From positions 620,001-684,000 of the forward strand of contig JAHQRK010000024.1 in the NCBI GenBank assembly GCA_019828595.1: 64,000 bases of DNA. The letters run 5' to 3'. The DNA comes from Aphanomyces cochlioides. Its lineage: Eukaryota; Oomycota; Saprolegniomycetes; Saprolegniales; Verrucalvaceae. Position 1 is the first letter of the stretch; the number at the start of each line of letters is the position of its first letter. A program made the position numbers and the translations under genes. Under the pieces are notes generated by a model. It worked only from the letters and a program-made list of their open reading frames with translations, had not been told where the DNA came from and ran no database searches. Shown one piece after another: positions 1 through 9,993 of this stretch.

Positions 1-776
1 ATCCCGCTTTCAACCGTCTGCTCGTCGTTGAGGCCGACAGCAGCTACAACGTATCCCAGACAATGCTTGACGTGATGGAACTCAGGCGTCAAGATGATTG
101 TCGATTGTTCGATTGCATGGAAACGATCCAGCATCGAGCGGACTTCTCGGACAACATCTTCATAGACAAACGTGGCTTCGACTCGGTCGTCGTGGATTTG
201 AATCGCACGAAAGTAAGTTTCTCGGAGATGGTTCTCGGGATCGGCAAACGTCCAAATTCTGCGTGGAATATTAACAAGACCGTATCCTAGGAGTGCAATG
301 ATCCAAAGTAGACCATACGTGTTTGCGAGCGTCATTGCAACGCCAACAATACCATTGATTGAAAAATGATCGACCACGACGAGGTAAATCAACAGCACGA
401 CGCCGCATGTAAGCAACATTGCATAATGGCGCAGAAGGTATCGTAGCGACATTCGAAGCTTTTGCTCTGGCGTGAACGCACCACTCTGGCTGTATTCAAT
501 GAGCACAGGCAGGACCATCCAACTGAGGATAAACGTGAGCCAATAGACCATCTTCCAGCCCACGACGAGAGACGAATGCACATTGGCATCGCCGCCTTGA
601 AGTGCAGTCGAGATGTCGAGTGGTAGCAGGACAAGGCCAAGGAAACCAGCGTACCAACTGAGAAAGACAAAACCATAGACAACATAGCCAACATGGGCGT
701 CCTTGTAGTAATGAAGCAAGGCTCCCGTGAAGCCAACTAGGAGAAAACTCTCGACGCCGAATCCCGTCGAAGCCAT
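1..776 (-). CDS. LMBR1-like membrane protein, left duplicate copy (partial)
   Basis: This is the first 258 codons of a multi-pass membrane protein, cut by the window edge. Position x matches position 8985-x on the other strand, so it is an inverted copy of the full gene at 8209-9882. Every stretch compared by eye is identical, including the start region and the membrane segments. The start (complement of 774-776) is the same ATG as in the complete copy. It includes the LMBR1-family hallmark of a Trp-rich segment followed by LLPLDIS. The tRNA-Glu gene lies about 90 bp upstream on the same strand, as in the other copy. Whether this copy is complete beyond the window cannot be seen. Confidence 0.85.
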   Translation of the reverse strand, partial: MASTGFGVESFLLVGFTGALLHYYKDAHVGYVVYGFVFLSWYAGFLGLVLLPLDISTALQGGDANVHSSLVVGWKMVYWLTFILSWMVLPVLIEYSQSGAFTPEQKLRMSLRYLLRHYAMLLTCGVVLLIYLVVVDHFSINGIVGVAMTLANTYGLLWIIALLGYGLVNIPRRIWTFADPENHLRETYFRAIQIHDDRVEATFVYEDVVREVRSMLDRFHAIEQSTIILTPEFHHVKHCLGYVVAAVGLNDEQTVESG

Positions 777-862
777 GATCGTGGCAGGTTCAAACTCAAG
801 TCTTCCAAAGATCCGACCACGGAAGAAAACAAATGCAAAAATGGAATTTTTAATGAAAAATT

Positions 863-934
863 CTCCCTAACCGGGATTCGAACCCGGGTCACCTCGGTGA
901 GAGCGAGATATCCTAACCCCTAGACTATTAGGGA
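863..934 (-). tRNA. tRNA-Glu (CTC), left copy
   Basis: This 72-nt gene is the inverted copy of the tRNA at 8051-8122. The acceptor stem TCCCTAA/TTAGGGA, the T-loop GGTTCGAATCC and the anticodon loop CTCTCAC (anticodon CTC) are all present. A T-run follows the 3' end on the minus strand. No CCA is encoded, as usual for eukaryotes. Confidence 0.93.
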
Positions 935-1018
935 ACCGACGACCTCGAGAGAGTTTCAAGGACTGCACTACGCGTCCTCCTCCGTCAACCACTGTACGCC
1001 AGCCTCCTGGCCAAACAC

Positions 1019-1033
1019 CCGCGGAGTCTGGAA
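1019..1033. repeat. LINE target-site duplication, 5' copy
   Basis: The 15-mer CCGCGGAGTCTGGAA is repeated at 4546-4560 and flanks the LINE at 1034-4545. It occurs once, inverted, in the unoccupied right arm (7952-7966), which identifies it as a target-site duplication. Confidence 0.9.
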
Positions 1034-4000
1034 TTTTGTTCGTCCACCTTGGCGGGTCTTCGTCATTGGAAGGCGACGCACATGCCACACGTTCCACAGG
1101 CTGACCACGTGGCTTGTCGTATCATCACAAAGCGTCAAACATTGCGCCATGGCTCTGGATCATGGAAAGCTCCAACTTGGCTACTTCGTCTACCACGAGC
1201 GGCCGAGATTGTTCATGGATGTCTGGATCGATTTTTGGACAAGTCTCCAACATTCCACAATATCTCCAAGGCCTACGACATGCTGGTCAATGATATCCGC
1301 TCCCAACTCAAAGAATTCCATTCTCAACGATTGGAGAAACAACGTCTGCCGTTGAAGAAGTTAGCTGTGGAGATCGCTTCGCTTTTGCAAGTCCCCAACA
1401 TGCGTCAAGATGCAGTGCTGGTGGATCGAGTGCGAGACCTTCAAAAGCAAATTCACGAGCTGCAAGATCGAGACAAGCAGTTTCGTCAAGACCAGGCGTT
1501 CCAACTTCACTTGTACAAAGCAGAGCGCTCGTCCAAGTTCCACTTCATGTCTCCTGTCCCTACCCCCTTGAAGAAGACAGTCTTCAAAGAGTTGGTGGAT
1601 GTCAATGGAAATGTTGTCTCCAATCAACAAGGCATGTCTGACGTCCTGGTCGACTACTACAAGGACTTGTTTGCAGCTCCCGAGGTGCAGCGATCTGGAG
1701 ACGAAGTGTCGTCATTTCTGACCCCATTGACTCGACACAAGCAACTGCCAGAGCAAGCCCAGAAAGAGCTGTCGGCTCCCTTGCGCGCCAACGAGTTCTA
1801 TCATGCTATTCGACACAGCAGTTCGAACTCAGCGCCAGGTCCCAACGCTCTGCCATTCGAAGTCCTCAAACTTGCACCTCACAAGTGGTCGTTGGTATTG
1901 GAGCTGCTATTCACACACCAGCTCCATTCTCACCCTCGCTTGACTCCCATGCAACTTGTCAGTACGCTGGTGTTGCTGCACAAGAAAGGCCCCAAGTCAA
2001 AAGCCAAGAACTATCGGCCCATTAGCCTACTCAACACGGATGTGAAAATCCTGACGAGTATTCTGGCTTATCGACTTCAGCGCCACATTCGACACATCAT
2101 CCACCCGGACCAGCAAGGCTTTATCCGTCGAAGCAATATTCAAACCAATATTGCACGACTGGATGACATGCTGCACCACATCAAACTACACAGTCCGTCC
2201 TCGATGGTGGCACTGCTTGACTTTGAGAAAGCTTTTGATCGCGTGGACCACGCGTACTTGCTCCGCGTCCTCCGTCACTATGGCTTTCCCGAAACCTTTG
2301 TTGACATGGTTCGCGTACTGTACTCGGGCCGCAAGTCTCGCATCTTGGTGAACGGCTTCTTGTCCAAGCCAGTTCACATCTCACGCGGTGTGTTGCAAGG
2401 TGATCCACTGTCGCCACTTCTGTTTGTGATCGCTTTAGAACCGATGTGCCAACTCCTACGGCAACACTCCAACTATGGCATCAAGTGTGGGGATCGCTAC
2501 CACACTGGGAGTTACTTTGCCGACGACTCGCAACTCTATGCGGCAAATGAGACGTGCCTCCACCGGCAGCTTGCATTGGTTCAAACCTTTTGCGACAAGT
2601 CTGGTTTCCGACTCAACGTAGACAAGACCCAAATTCTGACCTACAGCCAGTTGAATGGGAACCTTGCCTCACTACAAGTTACTTCCGACAGTCCCGTGAA
2701 GGCTCTTGGTATCTTGGTTGCGCCCAATCTTTCTCCATTGGCACGTTTCAATTACGTGTTTGAGAAGTTTGTGGCTCGCTTGTCTTTGTGGCTCTACAAG
2801 GCTCGAACCATGGCCGGAAAAGTCACTATCCTGCACAGCATATGTCTGCCTGTGTTATGGTACCAACTGGCTTTTGTCCCTGCCGACAAAGACCTGGCCA
2901 AAAAGATCGACAAGGCCATGCTTCAATTTATGCATGGTGAAGAAATCAACCCATCCTCCTCTGTCCATGGCCTCCGTTTGATCAAAAAGGAGATTCTATT
3001 CATGCCGAAGAAGTCCGGTGGCTTAGGCCTGCACCATGCACTTGCTTTATGGCAACAACACAACCGCTCTGTCATGATCAGATGCATTCAAGCCATCACC
3101 ACCCCACCCCGCAAGTCTGCCATGTCCGCCTGGATTACGCCGGGCTATACTCTCCTCGAGAAGGCTTTTCATCCATGGGGTTCCCCCCGAGATCTCCTCT
3201 TGGCAAATGGCTCTTCTGCATTCATCAGACAACTGTACAAGAATCCCAATATCACTCCAATGTGGAAAGCCTTATTGAGTAGCTGGTTTGAATCTCGCTG
3301 GACTCCGTACGGCTGTCCAAATCACATCTCATCTTTGGATGTTCCCCTTTGGCACAACTCGTATCTGCCTGGACTCGAAGACCTATACGATCAGTGCTCT
3401 ACATCGACGCAAGACCAAGCCAATGTATTGGCGTCGCTTCACATCACGAAGTTGTCGCATTTGTTGACTCCGTGTCAGCGAGTTTGGCCAGCTTCGATCT
3501 TGTTCGACAAAATCAACCGTGCCTGCCGCCAAGCCAATTTTGTCCCTCCAACGAAACAATGGATCTCAATCTTGGTGACCAAGTTATCACGATTGTTTGA
3601 GATTGTTTCTGAAGAGGATGCTCCCGTGTTCCACTTGCCGACGCCAAGCTCTGAATGGATGGAATGGCACTGGATGATACACCCTGACTCGAGTCCGATC
3701 TTGTTGGCGCTTGCGACTTCGAAATCGGCTAAGATCAGAGCTTCTCCAGCTGTCAGCTCGTCCATCCTTCCTACCAAGCATCTCAACCTGCCATCGAACT
3801 TTTACGAAGACCCCAAGCGCCTTACCCAACTTGCCGCCTTCCTCCAACCCGACCACATTCTCCCTTGATATGGAGAGTTCATTTTCAAGACCCTTCTCCG
3901 CGCCAACGCCATGCAATATCTGTTTCAGTACCAAGACCCCAAGCCGACGTGTGTCTTCTGTCGTGTCAATGAGACGTACGAGCATTTCCTGTTCTCTTGT

Positions 4001-4545
4001 GGATATGGTCAATCTGTTTGGTATTTCTTCAAGGCGATCCAGCGACTGCTCGAGTGTTCCTTTCCGTCAACGTGTCTGGAAATGTTCTACGAGACGCCCA
4101 AGCCGTCCGATGGATACTACATCCGTGGCTATCTGAAGATCTGGCCGATTGTCCGAGCCTGCGTGTATTATCAAATATGGCTCCAACGTGCCGATCGCAC
4201 CTTTCGACCCGACCTCACAGCGAAGAGTCCGATGGAAGTTGCCATTCATGCTGCCTCTTTGATCAAGCTACATCTACAACACCTCCTGGTTGATCTCCCT
4301 CTCAAGAAGGGATACACCAAGGTATTCAATGTGCTCAAGCATCTATCTTCGGACCACTGGTTACGTCAACACATCATTCCTAACAGCGTCGTTTCATGAG
4401 AGAGCTGACGGCTCACTCACTTCATCTCCTGTCCAATGACCACTTTGCCATATCCTGTTTTCCAAGTTCTATTTATACAGTACGAGGCAAATTAGTAAGT
4501 CATTAGGGCCTTTGCTCAAAAATAAGGTTAATACAACTCATTTAA
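1034..4545 (+). mobile_element. 5'-truncated L1-like LINE (LINE-1 of this window)
   Basis: A 3.5-kb non-LTR retrotransposon lies between 15-bp direct repeats. Its 5' end starts inside the end of the endonuclease domain, so most of the endonuclease and any ORF1 are missing, which is usual for incomplete target-primed reverse transcription. It contains a reverse transcriptase and a C-terminal zinc-binding region, then about 145 bp of 3' untranslated sequence without a clean poly-A tail. It sits about 100 bp upstream of the tRNA-Glu gene and points away from it. Confidence 0.9.
1049..4399 (+). pseudogene. LINE ORF2 remnant: reverse transcriptase plus zf-RVT, one in-frame stop
   Basis: The frame is open from 1049 to 3865, has a single TGA at 3866-3868 and then continues in the same frame to 4399. 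The N-terminus resembles the linker after an L1-type endonuclease (GSGSWKAPTWLLRLP). The reverse transcriptase follows, with KNYRPISLL, LLDFEKAFDRV, RGVLQGDPLSPLLF and the catalytic FADD box in GSYFADDSQLY. After the stop comes a CCHC zinc-binding motif (CVFC..H....C), the zf-RVT domain of plant and oomycete LINEs. The missing 5' endonuclease and the stop make autonomous mobility unlikely. The reading-frame quality suggests a fairly young insertion. Confidence 0.9.
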
Positions 4546-4560
4546 CCGCGGAGTCTGGAA
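4546..4560. repeat. LINE target-site duplication, 3' copy
   Basis: The second copy of the 15-mer at 1019-1033. It sits directly after the LINE 3' end, and from here the left inverted-repeat arm resumes. Confidence 0.9.
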
Positions 4561-4745
4561 CTCGAGTCCACCTTCGACGTCCACTAAGGGGTTAGGGCTA
4601 TAAGCCCACCAACACTCCTACATCCCTCGTTGGATGTGTCCATCGCTGACGCATTGCAACAAGGACTGGGTTGGGCCTCGCGGCAAGATTAGATAGCTTG
4701 TTAATCAAGTTAATGGAACCCTTTGACAGCTAGACAATTAGGGAA
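4561..4745. repeat. left arm of large inverted duplication, inner part
   Basis: This is the reverse complement of about 7767-7951 (x pairs with 12512-x). Identity by eye holds up to the GCTAGAC at 4731-4737. Two mismatches then precede a shared TTAGGGAA, after which homology ends. The inner end resembles the 5' end of the tRNA-Glu gene (TCCCTAATAGTCTAGG) in reverse. Confidence 0.85.
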
Positions 4746-4795
4746 AGTCCTCTATTTGCAACAAAGTGCGCAAGACCAACACTCTGCAAGGATGA

Positions 4796-5668
4796 CAACC
4801 AAACCTGCCGCCAACGATACTGCTCTCCAAGCCGGCCCAGCAATACTTCCAACACGCAACGACAGAGAAGCTGGCCGAAACAAAACACGACCTGAGTCTC
4901 CTCACACGCAACGGCAATGCTGACAGAATCCAGCAATTTCTGGGCACAATGCCGACGGCCTTCAACATCCAACTTCGTCGCCTTGCGACTGACACACCCG
5001 AGCTCCTTCCCCACCTTGTCAACCTCCGCCTCCTCTCGAGGTGGATGAGATGTACTTGGGGAAGCGCAACCCCATTCTACAAACTCTACAGCAACATCTT
5101 CGGGCACAGATACTCGCACGAGGTGTTCGCTTCGGACTTCAACAACTTGGTAACCTCATCGAAACTGGAGGACTACACCCTCACCATCGACGATGACGAA
5201 GCCATCCTCGCGATGACCGAATTAATCCTGGCGACAACGGCACCAATGTACTACGCCAGCGATATGGCCATGGCCATGCTCACAACATCCCCCGTGCTCA
5301 CAGTACCGACTCACACTGGTTTCCGGTCCTTGGACTCGACAACCCTCTCTCATGTCTTGTTGGATTCCTCCATCCACCGTCACGTTCTCCAAGAGTTCGA
5401 GTTGCTCCTCAACTCCGCAGCTGCTTCAGAGCTCCAACGCTCAGCTGCTTCTCAGGGTGCTAGTACTGACGTCGACATGAATGACAACCCAACCCATGAC
5501 ACACTCACGTCATGGCTCCGCGACGTCACTACCCTCTGCCGCATTCACGCGTCGTCTACAAGCCGAGATATCGTGTCAACTCACATCACCTTGTCCCTCG
5601 AACGCCTTGAACTCACACAGGCTGACCCCACTGCAATACCGTCAGCACAGACACAATCCCAGGGCTAA
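4796..5668 (+). pseudogene. LINE ORF1-like reading frame
   Basis: A frame of about 290 codons is open from 4796, after a TGA at 4793, to 5668; the first internal Met is at 4949. It lies directly upstream of the endonuclease-like sequence in the usual ORF1 position of an L1-type LINE. The C-terminal part is polar and Ser/Thr-rich. No zinc knuckle or RNA-binding motif is visible, so the ORF1 assignment rests on position only. It could be truncated at its 5' end. Confidence 0.5.
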
Positions 5669-5699
5669 ACCTGTCGATTCGACTCTCTTCGGCGCGGCC

Positions 5700-7764
5700 G
5701 TCAACACATCACAACCTGCAACCTGAACGGACTCAAAACAGCTGACGACACTCCAGCAGTGACGCTCGGCAAAGCACTACCACAATGCGTATTCTTCCAA
5801 GAAACCAAGCTTGAGAATAAAGACCACCTCCGTACCCTGCGACACCACATCACCAACAACGTGGGGTACAGGAAGTATCACATATTCACGAACGACCACC
5901 GCTCATCCATGAACGGTCCATGCCCACACCGCAGTAAGGGTGTAGCTACATTTTTCCACGAGTCCATGCCTGGATTCTCCCAACTCAAACCCCTGTACGC
6001 TCATAGTGTACCAGACCGCTACCTCGTTGTCTCTACTCAATGGAACGGCAGCCCAGTGTATTTCCACAATCACCAGTCGAAGACGCACATCGTGCTGATT
6101 TCTTCACCAACCTCCCCTACCAGTTCGAAGACAACAGCATCCACATAGTTGGTGGCGATTTCAACTTTCCCATGGACGCCTCCCTTGATGCGTCTACTTC
6201 CCACAATGGCAACAATGCTTGAAAGGCTGAATGCTGTGCGTGGCTCGGTGCACTCCGCGTAGTCGACGCATGGCGTCATAAATACCCCACAGCCAAAGCC
6301 ATGTCGGGACCCGGCGGTCGTAACAGACTCGACTATATCTACATCGACGAGACTCTAGTCGCACTGTTCCACTCGTCCTCCTCGTTCGCCGCGAATAAGT
6401 ATCATGGCGACCATCTAACACACACGACCACTCTCTCCGCGTCACAAGCGTCGGCCGTCAAACCTCAACGTAAACTCTGGCGGTTGCCACGCGAACTCCT
6501 GTCAAATCCCAAAGTGACACTTGCAATCAAAACTGAAGCACAGACCCTGCTCGACGAGCTGAACCAGAACCCAACTTGTAATGCCGGTGCCAAATGGTCT
6601 GGTTGGCTCAAGCGCATGCGCTCACTCCTAAAACAATGTCACTACAACCGTCAAAAATACCGATCCGAAGCTCTAGCTAGTTTCAAACAAAAAGCAGCTC
6701 TCGCTACGCTCAAAGCGCAGAGAGGAGACATCCCTCTGGCTGAGGCTGAGACCGTCCAGGAAGCAAATACAGCGGCTAAAACTGAATGGCGACAGGAATG
6801 CATGGATTCTGGCTTCGACCACCATGCCAATACGAACGAGACGACAACGTTACACATCCTCCGACGCCCACCCACAACCAAAACTCCAATAACCAGCGCA
6901 TCCTACGACGGTCAGACCACTCAGAACCCAACCGAGGTCGCTGCTATCTTTACTCGACACTGGAGGTCGATCATGACAACGCCAAGTGGCGAATTAGCCC
7001 CATCCTGTCCTCCAGCAACGAGTTATTGATCATCTCCAACTTAGCCTCTCGTCTGACGAGAGAGACCAGCTCGACCGCCCAATCGAGGTGCATGAGCTCG
7101 TCTCCGCATTAAAATGCATGAACCCCAAAAAGTCGCCTGGACCCGATGGATGGCCTGCTGCGTTCTTCCAAGTGGTCCCAGAGACATTCGCCGCAATATT
7201 AGTCCGTGTCTTCAACGAGCAGCGTACATAGTACGGACGTCTCCTAGGTCACCAACGCCGTAGCGTGGTCACGCTGATGTACAAAAACGGAGAGCGCTCG
7301 GAGCCAGGCAACTACAGACCCATCACGCTCATGTCTGTTGAAGTGAAAATACTGTCCAAAGTGCTAGCCTACCGGCTATCCTCGGTCGCCACGTCAATCA
7401 TACACCAATCATAAGCTGGTTTTATCCCTGGCCGCAGCATGAGAGACCACATCCACCTCCTTGATGCGCTCCAACACAAAGCAACTCGTGATAACGAGGA
7501 ATGGTATGCTACCTTCCTCGACTTCACCAAAGCCTACGACCGTGTCAACCAGAAGTTCCTCTTCGCAACCACGGAGAAGATGAACATCGGACCACACTTC
7601 CTTGAATGGGTGCGGCTCCTGTACAAACAACCAGAATCACAATTACTCATCAACGGGTCTCTCGGCGACGAGTTCCTCAAAGTCGGGAGGTAGGAGTGTA
7701 AACGTTCCGATCGGTTCTCCTGGTGTGCAAGTGAGGGGTGAATCTCCTGCATTTCGGATCCATG
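5700..7764 (+). pseudogene. LINE ORF2 remnant: endonuclease and partial reverse transcriptase
   Basis: The pieces lie in several frames. The APE-type endonuclease shows ITTCNLNGL near its start, FFQETKLE, GGDFNFP and a final GDHLTHTTTL-type box (about 5700-6430). The reverse transcriptase shows KKSPGPDGWPAAFF, NYRPITLMSVEVKILSK, QAGFIPGRS and FLDFTKAYDRV (7110-7690). Frame breaks fall near 6148, 6222, 7029 and 7230. Sequence resembling the box before the catalytic site follows 7690 with a stop, and then the element ends. It cannot be functional. Confidence 0.8.
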
Positions 7765-8050
7765 GGTTCCCTAAAAGTCTAGCTGTCAAAGGGTTCCATT
7801 AACTTGATTAACAAGCTATCTAATCTTGCCGCGAGGCCCAACCCAGTCCTTGTTGCAATGCGTCAGCGATGGACACATCCAACGAGGGATGTAGGAGTGT
7901 TGGTGGGCTTATAGCCCTAACCCCTTAGTGGACGTCGAAGGTGGACTCGAGTTCCAGACTCCGCGGGTGTTTGGCCAGGAGGCTGGCGTACAGTGGTTGA
8001 CGGAGGAGGACGCGTAGTGCAGTCCTTGAAACTCTCTCGAGGTCGTCGGT

Positions 8051-8122
8051 TCCCTAATAGTCTAGGGGTTAGGATATCTCGCTCTCACCGAGGTGACCCG
8101 GGTTCGAATCCCGGTTAGGGAG
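8051..8122 (+). tRNA. tRNA-Glu (CTC), right copy
   Basis: A 72-nt cloverleaf with acceptor stem TCCCTAA/TTAGGGA and discriminator G. Box A spans about 8058-8073 and box B is GGTTCGAATCC (8101-8111). The anticodon loop CTCTCAC gives anticodon CTC. The layout closely follows eukaryotic tRNA-Glu. There is no intron. Confidence 0.95.
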
Positions 8123-8124
8123 AA

Positions 8125-8129
8125 TTTTT
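8125..8129 (+). terminator. RNA polymerase III T-run terminator
   Basis: A run of five T residues lies three bases after the tRNA-Glu gene and is the expected polymerase III stop. The same run is present in inverted form next to the left copy. Confidence 0.7.
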
Positions 8130-8208
8130 CATTAAAAATTCCATTTTTGCATTTGTTTTCTTCCGTGGTCGGATCTTTGGAAGACTTGAGTTTGAACCTG
8201 CCACGATC

Positions 8209-9882
8209 ATGGCTTCGACGGGATTCGGCGTCGAGAGTTTTCTCCTAGTTGGCTTCACGGGAGCCTTGCTTCATTACTACAAGGACGCCCATGTTGGCTA
8301 TGTTGTCTATGGTTTTGTCTTTCTCAGTTGGTACGCTGGTTTCCTTGGCCTTGTCCTGCTACCACTCGACATCTCGACTGCACTTCAAGGCGGCGATGCC
8401 AATGTGCATTCGTCTCTCGTCGTGGGCTGGAAGATGGTCTATTGGCTCACGTTTATCCTCAGTTGGATGGTCCTGCCTGTGCTCATTGAATACAGCCAGA
8501 GTGGTGCGTTCACGCCAGAGCAAAAGCTTCGAATGTCGCTACGATACCTTCTGCGCCATTATGCAATGTTGCTTACATGCGGCGTCGTGCTGTTGATTTA
8601 CCTCGTCGTGGTCGATCATTTTTCAATCAATGGTATTGTTGGCGTTGCAATGACGCTCGCAAACACGTATGGTCTACTTTGGATCATTGCACTCCTAGGA
8701 TACGGTCTTGTTAATATTCCACGCAGAATTTGGACGTTTGCCGATCCCGAGAACCATCTCCGAGAAACTTACTTTCGTGCGATTCAAATCCACGACGACC
8801 GAGTCGAAGCCACGTTTGTCTATGAAGATGTTGTCCGAGAAGTCCGCTCGATGCTGGATCGTTTCCATGCAATCGAACAATCGACAATCATCTTGACGCC
8901 TGAGTTCCATCACGTCAAGCATTGTCTGGGATACGTTGTAGCTGCTGTCGGCCTCAACGACGAGCAGACGGTTGAAAGCGGGATGAAGAATGGTCCTGGA
9001 ATGCCGCTTCGTCCTTCTAAACGGCAATTGTCAGCTACATTTGCTAAAGATGAGTCGCTCCCGACTGAAGGAGAAGTGGTCGCGCTGCATGGTCGTGCCA
9101 AACGAGTCAGAGCTGACTTACGTCGCTGTGAGCAAGCCTGGCAGGAGATCTGTTGGACCTCCGAGCAACTTTCGACGTGTGCCCAGTCAAGAACTTGGCG
9201 ACGTCGTGCTTTGCCCTACTCTGCTGGTCTTGGAGCCGCAATCTGCGTCGTGGGATCTGCAGTCATCATGTGGAGTGAGGTTTGCATGGGTGGACCGACA
9301 GATTTATCACCAGTTGGCCAAGTTATCCTCCATGCATCGCCTGGGTTCGGCATCCAGCTCCTCTTGCTGCTTGTACTTGTTTACATGGGGACTTGTGTAT
9401 ACCAGAGCCTCTTCTCCATTCGGGGATTCGGCCGCGTGGCTCTTCATGGAGCTCAAAACAGCACCGAATTAAGTTTGCTCACAGCCGCAGTCCAACAATG
9501 TCGGCTACAGTTTGCACTGGGCTACAATTTTTTCCTCATGCTGAATTGCCGCTCAGTGACTGATCGCACAGCTTTCCACGCTCTTTTCACAGACATGCGA
9601 CTTATTCACTTTTTTGGCTCGGATTTCAGTCTCTATGCTCCGATTTGCATGGTTGTCTTTGCTGCCTTGACGTTCTGGCAAGGCTACGCTAGACTTGTCA
9701 AATCGCTTGGTCTCGAGCAATACGAAGAGCTCATCCCTGGTCATCTCGAGCATGAAGCCAAGATCCATCAAGGTGAAGCTCTCGTCAAGAAAGGTATTGA
9801 GAAATACGCAAAGCTGCGTGCAAGGCATGTCAAGAAGGCCAGCGAAACCGGTGGAGGTTTGACTCAAGCACTGCTCGAATGA
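8209..9882 (+). CDS. LMBR1-like (LMBD2-type) multi-pass membrane protein
   Basis: A single-exon gene of 557 residues. The N-terminal third has about five hydrophobic segments, including WYAGFLGLVLLPLDIS, the signature region of LMBR1/LIMR proteins. A long polar loop with coiled-coil character (about 175-325) follows, then about four more membrane segments (335-360, 380-405, 435-455, 475-495) and a charged C-terminal tail. The NFFLMLN element in the last third also fits the LMBR1 domain. Family members are receptor-like proteins of the plasma membrane or endolysosome; LMBRD2 has been linked to G-protein-coupled receptor signalling. Ligand and partner are not deducible. The first 776 bases upstream of and inside this gene are duplicated in inverted form at 1-776. 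Confidence 0.85.
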   Translation: MASTGFGVESFLLVGFTGALLHYYKDAHVGYVVYGFVFLSWYAGFLGLVLLPLDISTALQGGDANVHSSLVVGWKMVYWLTFILSWMVLPVLIEYSQSGAFTPEQKLRMSLRYLLRHYAMLLTCGVVLLIYLVVVDHFSINGIVGVAMTLANTYGLLWIIALLGYGLVNIPRRIWTFADPENHLRETYFRAIQIHDDRVEATFVYEDVVREVRSMLDRFHAIEQSTIILTPEFHHVKHCLGYVVAAVGLNDEQTVESGMKNGPGMPLRPSKRQLSATFAKDESLPTEGEVVALHGRAKRVRADLRRCEQAWQEICWTSEQLSTCAQSRTWRRRALPYSAGLGAAICVVGSAVIMWSEVCMGGPTDLSPVGQVILHASPGFGIQLLLLLVLVYMGTCVYQSLFSIRGFGRVALHGAQNSTELSLLTAAVQQCRLQFALGYNFFLMLNCRSVTDRTAFHALFTDMRLIHFFGSDFSLYAPICMVVFAALTFWQGYARLVKSLGLEQYEELIPGHLEHEAKIHQGEALVKKGIEKYAKLRARHVKKASETGGGLTQALLE

Positions 9883-9993
9883 TTTCAACGTGGTTTGCTA
9901 AATTTTAGGGGTAACAGAGTTAAAGAAGGGAAAGTTTACATCGTCTAATGATAGATTGAGGAGTTTCACCTTGTCAGTGCGCTGATTGATACG

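Larger units (their letters stand above)
1..1033. repeat. left arm of large inverted duplication, outer part
   Basis: Bases 1-1033 are the reverse complement of 7952-8984 with no mismatch in the stretches compared. The match breaks exactly at 1033/1034, where a LINE has inserted, and resumes at 4561. The arm holds an LMBR1-like gene and a tRNA-Glu gene and continues beyond the left window edge, so the true arm length is unknown. Confidence 0.93.
4746..7766 (+). mobile_element. decayed L1-like LINE at the centre of the inverted duplication
   Basis: About 3 kb with the order ORF1-like, endonuclease, reverse transcriptase, all on the plus strand and interrupted by stops and frameshifts. The reverse transcriptase stops before its catalytic YADD box, so the 3' end of the element is missing. 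It is older than the LINE at 1034-4545 and differs from it in sequence. Exact ends are uncertain. They are taken as the edges of the flanking inverted arms. Confidence 0.75.
7767..8984. repeat. right arm of large inverted duplication (empty LINE site)
   Basis: The continuous counterpart of 4561-4745 plus 1-1033, in inverted orientation. It carries tRNA-Glu and the first 776 bases of the LMBR1-like gene. At 7952-7966 it keeps the single, unduplicated LINE target sequence. Confidence 0.93.
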
